DNA of 7,400 nt, taken from CAYQUV01 sp964421005. GTDB taxonomy: Bacteria; Patescibacteriota; Minisyncoccia; Minisyncoccales; CG1-02-41-26. The notes below the pieces were generated by a model. That model did not search any database, was not told the DNA's origin, and saw nothing but the letters and a program-made list of their open reading frames with translations. Each line of letters opens with the position of its first letter. The first letter of the stretch is position 1. The DNA lies in assembly GCA_964421005.1 (NCBI GenBank), contig CAYQUV010000036.1, forward strand, positions 1 to 7,400. The letters run 5' to 3'. Made by a program: the position numbers and the translations under genes. This document shows, in pieces, positions 1-4,708 of this stretch.

Positions 1-72
1 ATCCGAGCCTTCATAATAGACTCGTTTACGCTTAGCATTAACATTAGTCCCAAAAGAAACCGCACTTGACAT
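1..72 (-). CDS. N-terminus of an unidentified gene downstream of the capsid gene (partial)
   Basis: Only the first 24 codons are in the window; the reading frame is open to the left edge. The ATG at 70-72 follows a good ribosome binding site, GAGGTGA (77-83 on the plus strand), four bases upstream, so this is a convincing gene start. The visible peptide begins MSSAVSFGTNVNAKRKRVYY and has a short basic patch (KRKR). That is too little to assign a family. Its place directly after the major capsid gene is where tailed phages often carry a decoration, head-completion or other structural protein, but that is inference from position only. A 121-base intergenic space with a hairpin separates it from the capsid gene, unlike the tight junctions elsewhere, so it may be expressed at a different level. 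Confidence 0.75.
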   Translation of the reverse strand, partial: MSSAVSFGTNVNAKRKRVYYEGSD

Positions 73-108
73 ATTATCACCTCATTAAACTAAAGTTAAA
101 GATACGTA

Positions 109-139
109 GGCCCGCCCGTTACGTGTCTCCGAACGGGCC
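109..139 (-). terminator. GC-rich hairpin between capsid gene and next gene (possible terminator or attenuator)
   Basis: The 121-base space between the capsid stop and the next start holds an inverted repeat. A perfect 7-bp stem pairs GCCCGTT (114-120) with AACGGGC (132-138) around an 11-base loop. An overlapping 6-bp alternative pairs GGCCCG (109-114) with CGGGCC (134-139). On the minus strand the stem is followed by CTACGTATCTTTAAC, which is only weakly T-rich, so a classical intrinsic terminator is not certain. In the plus direction it is followed by CGTTTT. A leaky terminator or mRNA-stabilising hairpin after a highly expressed capsid gene would fit. Confidence 0.45.
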
Positions 140-193
140 GTTTTCGGGTGTGAAGTTATCCAACCTCGTCCCCACGCCTAAATTCTGTCTCTC

Positions 194-1273
194 TTATTGC
201 TGCGAAATCAAGAAACCAGCACGTCTGCGGTCTTCGCAGATTATGGCATAGACTATATCCATATCAACAGTCAATACCAAGTGCTGCTTATCTCTCTGAC
301 GCGGCTTGCCAATCTTCATATCCCAGTTATTCAGCACAACCGGATACAGGAGATTATGGTTAACGCCGAAAATCGGGTCAGTACCATAAACAGAAGTATT
401 GGCAGTATCAAGCACATCAACATACTGAATCGGCATTCTCTTGAAAACAGGAGAATCGCCAAAATGTTGACTCGGTCGAATGCCCATCTGGTCATCCGAC
501 TGGGCATACAAAAGATTGATGCTACCAATAACATTGTCATTAGAATACAAGGAGAAGTTGCCGCTCTCTTTATCAAGGCTACGACCAAGCTGCGGCCCCT
601 GGAAATTCAGCTTACGAGTGGCCCTATCAAGCAGAACCAGCAAGCTGTCGTCCAGGTCTCCATCGTGGTCAGCATAATATGATGCCCACCGAGAATAAGT
701 ACTGCCGTTTATACCACCAACATTATAGGTCGTACCAGGCGTATTGCCGTCGTTATAATGACCATACGCACCGGTCCAACCGCCGGTCGAACCATCAGTA
801 CCCAGCGAAAGCCAGGCGGCCAGACCGTGCGGCCTATCTTTGTCGGTAGCAGAAGTCGGCGTCTTCAACAACGCGGGATAAAGCGCATCGGCCATTTCCC
901 TAATTGCGTTGTTATACTTATTCTCAATCTTATCATAAATGCGAGCAGCACCTTTGTTCATATCCTGCTCAACAACGTTCCAACTCAGGTTGCCGGAAAG
1001 AAGAACCCAGTCAACCGAGATGGTGTGGTCGGTATTCACAACATTATGCGTATCTTCCGACCACCTGTTACGATGGCCAGCATTACCCTCATCCTCAAGA
1101 GTGATGAAGCGTTCGACCTTATCGCCACCGCCCAACTTGGCTCTATTCTTCCAAAACGTATTCATAAAGCCATAGTTGCTGTAGGCGTAAGTAAGAACGC
1201 ACCTCTTTTTGGCTAAATCGGGCAGAGTGGCCTGAAGTATATCTGTAGCTTGAGCAATCAATACATCGTCCAT
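194..1273 (-). CDS. Major capsid protein (HK97-fold type)
   Basis: This 359-residue protein is the likely shell subunit of the phage head. I assign it from its overall pattern and position. It has an N-terminal helical segment without a long scaffold-like delta region, a Gly/Ser/Thr/Asn-rich middle (about residues 155-200), and a C-terminal part with YVDVLDTANTSVYG, then a hydrophobic strand and a final arginine cluster (CEDRRRAGF). This pattern resembles capsid proteins I recall from many uncultured tailed-phage contigs, where the C-terminus carries an RRR-F motif before the stop. The ATG (1271-1273) has a strong AGAGGAGG site (1280-1287) six bases upstream, the best in the window and fitting for an abundant protein. 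It follows the scaffold-like gene by 42 bases. It ends in TAA, and a hairpin lies downstream. A different virion protein is possible but unlikely. Confidence 0.85.
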   Translation of the reverse strand: MDDVLIAQATDILQATLPDLAKKRCVLTYAYSNYGFMNTFWKNRAKLGGGDKVERFITLEDEGNAGHRNRWSEDTHNVVNTDHTISVDWVLLSGNLSWNVVEQDMNKGAARIYDKIENKYNNAIREMADALYPALLKTPTSATDKDRPHGLAAWLSLGTDGSTGGWTGAYGHYNDGNTPGTTYNVGGINGSTYSRWASYYADHDGDLDDSLLVLLDRATRKLNFQGPQLGRSLDKESGNFSLYSNDNVIGSINLLYAQSDDQMGIRPSQHFGDSPVFKRMPIQYVDVLDTANTSVYGTDPIFGVNHNLLYPVVLNNWDMKIGKPRQRDKQHLVLTVDMDIVYAIICEDRRRAGFLISQQ

Positions 1274-1279
1274 AAGTGG

Positions 1280-1287
1280 CCTCCTCT
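1280..1287 (-). promoter_or_regulatory. Strong Shine-Dalgarno site of the capsid gene
   Basis: AGAGGAGG on the minus strand lies six bases before the capsid ATG. It is the closest match to the full anti-Shine-Dalgarno complement in the window, suggesting that high capsid output is set partly at translation. The 42-base space upstream (1274-1315) shows no clear promoter. Confidence 0.7.
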
Positions 1288-1315
1288 AATGTGAGGTACG
1301 CCTCCGACCAAGCTA

Positions 1316-2353
1316 CTATGATATAGGAAGTTCTTTATTATACTTCCTCAACGCTTCGTTGATAATATCAGCCTTACGCTCCTCTTCATTAGCGTAAGTC
1401 TTAGTTTCTGTAGCACTCTGTCGTCGTGGCGTAACTCTTTGTTCCTGTTTCTTCAAATCCTTTACAACTTTATCTTGAATTTCCTTTTCAAGATTACCAC
1501 CTTTGTACCACTGTAGAGCGTTTTCCATTGCCTGTTTGAAGGTCCCACCAGTGGCGTAAAACGCTTGAGCAACATCCCAAACTTTAGCTCTTTCCTGAAA
1601 CGCCGGATGGTCTATCACAAACGACCCATCAGGATAAGTAGGAAGTTCCTCTGTTTTACCCAAAGACGGAATCCCTGCTTTATCAAACATCTCCATAGCA
1701 ACTTCATAATTACGGATAGCTTCCTCTATCCGCCGCTCCTCTTCCTTGCTACCCAGAGTCTTTTTCAATTCCTCTGAAGTAGAAGATATGCTCTCAAGTC
1801 GCTTCGCCAGAGGCTCAACGGCTCGCTTCAACGCCGCTGCGACCTTCGGGTCTCCCTCTGCTAACTCCAAGAGAGCTTTAGAATCCAATAATTCGTCTTC
1901 TGCTGTTTTGTTCTCTACAGCAGTTTTATCGTCTGGCTGGGATTTCGCAAGAAAATCCTGCATCAGATTACTAAGCAAAAGTATATCTTCGTAGCTATGT
2001 CCTTCGGCATATTCTATAATCCGTTTATCGTCCCAACCATACTTACGAGCAACTTCGACAAATGTCGGGTCTATCTCTTCATACTCATATTCTTCGTTTG
2101 TTTCCGTATCCTCTTCAGCAGCATCTGCCTCCTCAGCACCACTATCCGGTTCAGATTCTTCGGCGTCCTCTTCCTGAGCAGACTCTTCCTTGGGCTTCTT
2201 CTTAAAAATGCTGGCAATTTTTTCAAGCACGCCAGGACTGGGGCCATCGAGTTCGGCCTCTTTAGCAGTATCTACCGCAGTATCTTGAGACTCTTGTTCT
2301 GATGCCTCAGCCGTCTCTTCTGTTTCTTGATTTTTAATCTCTTCATCTGCCAT
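1316..2353 (-). CDS. Scaffold-like acidic head assembly protein
   Basis: This 345-residue protein lies immediately upstream of the capsid gene, the usual place for a phage scaffolding protein. Residues 1-35 and 56-95 are very rich in Glu and Asp, separated by a short amphipathic stretch ending in a KKKPK patch (about 41-55). Residues 96-135 look helical and globular (FVEVARKYGWDD, then YEDILLLSNLMQDF). Residues 155-225 are predicted-helical and charged and could form a coiled coil. Residues 239-285 form a more compact segment (YPDGSFVIDHPAF, then QWYKGG). The tail, about 286-345, is rich in Lys and Arg. Acidic N-terminus, helical middle and basic C-terminus is the charge layout of many scaffolding proteins, whose basic end binds the capsid protein. 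The start has AAAGGAGA (2361-2368) seven bases upstream. The scaffold role is inference from layout and position, as no family signature is decisive. It ends in TAG. Confidence 0.72.
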   Translation of the reverse strand: MADEEIKNQETEETAEASEQESQDTAVDTAKEAELDGPSPGVLEKIASIFKKKPKEESAQEEDAEESEPDSGAEEADAAEEDTETNEEYEYEEIDPTFVEVARKYGWDDKRIIEYAEGHSYEDILLLSNLMQDFLAKSQPDDKTAVENKTAEDELLDSKALLELAEGDPKVAAALKRAVEPLAKRLESISSTSEELKKTLGSKEEERRIEEAIRNYEVAMEMFDKAGIPSLGKTEELPTYPDGSFVIDHPAFQERAKVWDVAQAFYATGGTFKQAMENALQWYKGGNLEKEIQDKVVKDLKKQEQRVTPRRQSATETKTYANEEERKADIINEALRKYNKELPIS

Positions 2354-2366
2354 TATTCTGTCTCCT

Positions 2367-2594
2367 TTAATTAGTTAGTTTTGCTCGACACGAAGGACAA
2401 AGCCTTTGATGCCCCGAATGAGGCTCAAACATCTTCCCACAATCACTACATTCCTTAGGCTTAAATGTGGGCCGCTTACGATGCGATTCGCTCTCTTCTA
2501 ACTTTTTCTCCAGTTCGGCCACTTTTGCTTCCAGCTCAGTAACATTTGGCTCTTGATAAACTACGTCCTTCTTCCGTTCTTGCTCCGAAGTCAN
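2367..2594 (-). CDS. Small coiled-coil plus zinc-ribbon protein (start at gap edge)
   Basis: A short reading frame runs from the assembly gap to a TAA at 2367-2369 and encodes 74 certain residues. The codon at the gap edge is NTG (2592-2594), so an ATG, GTG or TTG start there is plausible and would give a 75-residue protein. The gene could also begin inside the gap. Numbered from that start, residues 18-37 look like a short coiled coil with L21, V25, L28 and L32 in register. The C-terminus carries a CxxC-x13-CxxC zinc ribbon (C49, C52, C66, C69; ECSDCGKMFEP, then LCPSCRAK). A basic linker (HRKRP) joins them. Its stop codon touches the ribosome binding site of the scaffold-like gene, so the two are probably co-translated. 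A nucleic-acid or protein-binding role is inferred from the zinc ribbon; no specific function is known to me. Confidence 0.75.
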   Translation of the reverse strand, partial: XTSEQERKKDVVYQEPNVTELEAKVAELEKKLEESESHRKRPTFKPKECSDCGKMFEPHSGHQRLCPSCRAKLTN

Positions 2595-2693
2595 NNNNNN
2601 NNNNNNNNNNNNNNNNNNNNNNNNNNNNNNNNNNNNNNNNNNNNNNNNNNNNNNNNNNNNNNNNNNNNNNNNNNNNNNNNNNNNNNNNNNNNN
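2594..2693. other. Assembly gap (100 N)
   Basis: Exactly 100 unknown bases separate two zinc-ribbon coding segments. A round 100 is a common placeholder for a scaffold gap of unknown length, so distance and reading-frame relations across it cannot be trusted. The real gap may hold the rest of the upstream gene, the start and ribosome binding site of the downstream one, or further small genes. Confidence 0.95.
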
Positions 2694-2947
2694 TGTATTT
2701 TTTGCATCCTCGGCAACTCATTCTCATTACAACCCAAAGACCAACTTAGACGAGGATTATCCCTCATCATAATATCAACAAGACATCCTTTATCTTGCGG
2801 AGCTACTAAGCTCTTTTCAACAGCTTTTGGTCTCGTTTTACTATTACATTTAGGACAAGTAAATTCTTGTATCTTCCCAGGCGGGTTGTAATAAACTCCA
2901 CACTTCTCGCAGAACCATCTACAAACAAATGTCTTACGTCTTGCCAT
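2694..2947 (-). CDS. Zinc-ribbon protein, 3' end lost in assembly gap
   Basis: The visible 84 residues begin at the ATG 2945-2947, one base after the TAA of the preceding gene, with GGGGA nearby as a modest ribosome binding site. The N-terminus is a zinc ribbon of form CxxC-x14-CxxC (C13, C16, C31, C34; FCEKCGVYYNPP, then FTCPKC), with an extra cysteine at C9. After it comes a basic stretch and then the segment DNPRLSWSLGCNENELPRMQ, which enters the gap. I recall a similar PR-W/S-S-(L/M)-G segment in small phage proteins encoded among head genes, but I cannot name a function. If the gap were truly 100 bases long, the frame would end at a TGA at 2591-2593, overlapping the next start as NTGA. 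That depends entirely on gap length. A DNA- or protein-binding role is inference from the zinc ribbon. Confidence 0.8.
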
Positions 2948-2948
2948 T

Positions 2949-3317
2949 TTACGTCCCCACTACTAAGTACTCTATTGTAGATGTTTCTCCTGCACTATTA
3001 TTTTTGAAATACACAGTACCGGCAGGCTTTGGTATTACCGCACATTCGCCCTCTTGTATAGTCAAATCTGCATCAAACGAAGACGAATAATCTAAATCAA
3101 TATCTACATCGTTTGATACACACTTTATAGCCAAAAGCTGAATAGTGCCAACATCTCCAAGCTCAAGAACTTGGGCCGTATCCGCAGAATCTTGGACAGC
3201 ATAATGATATAAAGCCCTTGTTGGTGTCGTAGTCGTAACAAAGTTTTCAGAAAAACTCTCTTCTTGTCCAAGGCCCGTAAGTTCAACTATTAGCTTAATT
3301 CTTGCTTCGGCAGCCAC
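2949..3317 (-). CDS. Beta-rich possible virion structural protein
   Basis: This 122-residue protein starts at a GTG (3315-3317) with an AGGAGA site (3323-3328) five bases upstream. The start lies inside the end of the preceding gene, with a 23-base overlap. It has no cysteine-rich, membrane or catalytic motif. Most of it alternates short hydrophobic strands with polar turns (IQLLAIKCVS, DVDIDLDYS, GTVYFKNNS, STIEYLVVG), and it is acidic and Thr/Ser-rich. This looks like a small beta-sandwich, as found in phage decoration, fibre-base or head-surface proteins. The position between portal and capsid genes agrees with a virion component. The structural role is inference; I do not recognise a named family. 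Confidence 0.75.
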   Translation of the reverse strand: MAAEARIKLIVELTGLGQEESFSENFVTTTTPTRALYHYAVQDSADTAQVLELGDVGTIQLLAIKCVSNDVDIDLDYSSSFDADLTIQEGECAVIPKPAGTVYFKNNSAGETSTIEYLVVGT

Positions 3318-3576
3318 CTTTATCTCCTATATCAATCGGAATTATTTTACTTATACAACCAAATGGAATAATTGTATAATCTGATTCGCTATCGTCCGTC
3401 AAATTATGAGCTACAATTATAGCTTTTTTCTTGTTTTTTAGAAAAAACCCAAGAGTTATAACGGACGCAGTTTTAGCTTTATCTATATCAGACGGTGTAT
3501 TCCATTTACTTTCTGAAACTATATCTTCCCAATAAACGGCTATGGGTGTAAATTTCTTAAACCTTTTAGGTCTCAT
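3295..3576 (-). CDS. Conserved-looking phage protein of unknown function, 93 residues
   Basis: The protein has a basic N-terminus (RPKRFKKF), then VYWEDIVSESKW, a central hydrophobic strand pair (ASVITLGFFLKN, then KKAIIVAHNL), an acidic turn (DDSESD), and a final strand with IIPFGCISKI. The order VYWEDI, a Trp, a hydrophobic SVITLGFFL, IIVAHNL and IPFGCI matches a small phage protein type I recall near head or tail genes, with a compact beta fold and no known function. The ATG (3574-3576) lies two bases after the TAA of the preceding gene and lacks a good Shine-Dalgarno site (AAAAAGAAATAAGT upstream). It probably relies on re-initiation by ribosomes ending the 53-residue gene. Its 3' end overlaps the next start by 23 bases. 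It is AT-rich compared with the capsid gene. Confidence 0.75.
   Translation of the reverse strand: MRPKRFKKFTPIAVYWEDIVSESKWNTPSDIDKAKTASVITLGFFLKNKKKAIIVAHNLTDDSESDYTIIPFGCISKIIPIDIGDKGGCRSKN
3323..3328 (-). promoter_or_regulatory. Shine-Dalgarno site deciding a GTG start
   Basis: AGGAGA on the minus strand, five bases before the GTG at 3315-3317, fixes the start of the 122-residue protein. The site lies within the last codons of the upstream gene, so ribosomes finishing that gene would arrive next to it, favouring coupled translation. Confidence 0.65.
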
Positions 3577-3578
3577 AC

Positions 3579-3740
3579 TTATTTCTTTTTATAGAGCTTG
3601 CGTTTCTTTGCAGAAACACGTGATTTATTTACGTGTTTTGGCAAATTTTTTCCAGGCCCATACTTTTCAACCCATCTTTTCGCAATACGCGGAAGATGAA
3701 TAAACATATAAGCCCGTTGTGCCTCACTTTTGAACGGCAT
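3579..3740 (-). CDS. Very small basic protein, 53 residues
   Basis: This short frame runs from ATG 3738-3740 to TAA 3579-3581. It begins MPFKSEAQRAYMFIHLPRIA, continues KRWVEKYGPGKNLPKHV, and ends in a strongly basic tail (SAKKRKLYKKK). The pattern PFKS-x-AQRxYMF followed by PRIAKRW and NLPxHV is one I recall from many small phage and bacterial proteins of unknown role. The ATG directly abuts the TAA of the preceding gene (TAAATG), with CGAGGT (3747-3752) as ribosome binding site. The next gene starts two bases after this stop, so it sits in a tight translational chain. High positive charge suggests binding to DNA, RNA or acidic proteins, but this is inference. Its reality rests on the ribosome binding site, perfect junctions and the recognisable motif. 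Confidence 0.82.
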   Translation of the reverse strand: MPFKSEAQRAYMFIHLPRIAKRWVEKYGPGKNLPKHVNKSRVSAKKRKLYKKK

Positions 3741-3968
3741 TTATTTACCTCGTTTATATTTCCAAAGAACAGCACCGGCCACTTTACGGCCCCTTTCCAT
3801 AGAGCCATATTTCTTGGCGGCCTTTTCAGCTATCTTTTCAAACATTTTTCCTTTCTTGCCAATATCCTTACCGGCCCTTGCTTTCTTGACTAAAGCAGAC
3901 TTTTCGGCTTTGCTCATCCCAGCCGAAGGTCTTTCTTTCTTTTTTCTTCGATATAGTTTACCTGCCAT
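3741..3968 (-). CDS. Small lysine-rich protein, 75 residues
   Basis: This highly basic protein starts at ATG 3966-3968, overlapping the protease stop by one base (TAATG), with a GAGGT site (3975-3979). Residues 1-15 include YRRKKKERP. The rest is mostly Lys/Ala/Gly helix, with MFEKIAEKAAKKYGSMERGR followed by KVAGAVLWKYKRGK. The motif AKKYGSxxxGxKVAGAVxWK is familiar to me from small uncharacterised phage proteins, with no proven function. It has no membrane segment and no cysteine. It is followed without a gap by another basic small protein. Charge suggests nucleic-acid contact, or packaging inside the head, but that is inference. It is not a shadow frame: it has a proper ribosome binding site and exact junctions on both sides. 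Confidence 0.82.
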   Translation of the reverse strand: MAGKLYRRKKKERPSAGMSKAEKSALVKKARAGKDIGKKGKMFEKIAEKAAKKYGSMERGRKVAGAVLWKYKRGK

Positions 3969-4708
3969 TATTTTACCTCTTCCAATGCTTTTATCGCCAA
4001 AAATTTAGCTAACGAAAGTTTACAAACTTCTCCACGAACAAAATAAGACATTCCTTGTCCATTAAATCCCCAGCTACAAATGCCAAGTATTTTTCCTTCG
4101 GTATCATAAATTGGCCCACCAGAGTTTCCTGGATTTATAGCTGCATCAACAATAATCATATCCTTTTGATACATATAAATATCGGGCATATCTACAGCAC
4201 AAACAATGCCTTTGCTAACCACTGGATAGACAGCAAACGGATTACCGATGGCCCAAACTGCTTCTCCGAGGACGGCATCATCAAATTGTACAATGTCTTC
4301 TTTACGTTCTGTCTTAACTTCAATAAAACCTAAGTCTGCTTCATTTTCTTTATACCAATCTATGGCCTCATATTTACTTCCATCTGCCAATATAACAGTA
4401 ATAGCTGCAGCTCCATCAACTACGTGCCCAGCAGTCAAAATTAAGTCGTCTTTAATGAAAACACCAGTACCTTCCCATCCGGCATAATCCGTTTCAACTA
4501 CTATTTTTGCTGTACTATTAACTAAACTTGTAAGAAATTTCGCTTCAACTGCTTCTTTAGAAGGCCCAGTTATAGCAAACACCAAGTAGCAAATTATAAA
4601 CAAAGCCAGCCATACAAAAAACATTCTCTTATTGTATGATATTCTAACTGCCTTTTCCGCTTTCTTGTCGTCTGTCTTGGTTCTATACACAAGGTCGTCG
4701 TCTCTCAT
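3968..4708 (-). CDS. Membrane-anchored trypsin/HtrA-like serine protease
   Basis: This 246-residue protein is a predicted serine endopeptidase of the trypsin-like HtrA/DegP type (S1C). A full catalytic triad is visible: His95 in ILTAGHVV, Asp125 in NEADLGFIEV and Ser196 in INPGNSGGPI. Further HtrA-like blocks are GTGVFI (80-85), VWAIGNPFAV (151-160), SKGIVCAVD (165-173) and IVDAAINPGNSGG (186-198). Residues 1-28 are hydrophilic and basic, and 29-47 form one hydrophobic segment (MFFVWLALFIICYLVFAI). By the positive-inside rule, the N-terminus would be cytoplasmic and the protease domain outside the inner membrane. No PDZ domain follows; the protein ends about 35 residues after the last core strand. 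The ATG overlaps the portal stop (ATGA), with only a weak purine site (AAGGG). It occupies the interval where head-maturation proteases often lie, but it is not of the usual prohead families, and its topology argues against acting on the cytoplasmic prohead. Confidence 0.92.
   Translation of the reverse strand: MRDDDLVYRTKTDDKKAEKAVRISYNKRMFFVWLALFIICYLVFAITGPSKEAVEAKFLTSLVNSTAKIVVETDYAGWEGTGVFIKDDLILTAGHVVDGAAAITVILADGSKYEAIDWYKENEADLGFIEVKTERKEDIVQFDDAVLGEAVWAIGNPFAVYPVVSKGIVCAVDMPDIYMYQKDMIIVDAAINPGNSGGPIYDTEGKILGICSWGFNGQGMSYFVRGEVCKLSLAKFLAIKALEEVK

Noticed and set aside
197..682. Open reading frame on the plus strand opposite the capsid gene
   Set aside because: It is an antisense shadow of the capsid gene, with no ribosome site or recognisable protein pattern, and all other genes run on the minus strand.
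758..1216. A 152-codon plus-strand frame opposite the capsid gene
   Set aside because: Its translation is low-complexity and unlike any known family. The opposite strand encodes a coherent capsid protein with a strong start.
1274..1315. Small hairpin (GAGG-CGTA-CCTC) between scaffold-like and capsid genes
   Set aside because: A 4-bp stem is too short to support as a regulatory element or terminator; it is more likely chance near the ribosome site.
1997..2302. Hydrophobic plus-strand frame that looks like a membrane protein
   Set aside because: The hydrophobic Phe/Leu-rich translation is the expected antisense reading of the Glu/Lys codons of the acidic scaffold-like gene.
2536..2727. Frames crossing the N run on either strand
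   Set aside because: They exist only because N codons are read as open. The flanking real frames (zinc ribbons) explain the known bases better.
3633..4008. Plus-strand frames opposite the two basic small genes
   Set aside because: Phe/Leu/Pro-rich translations are antisense shadows of lysine-rich genes, and they lack start signals.
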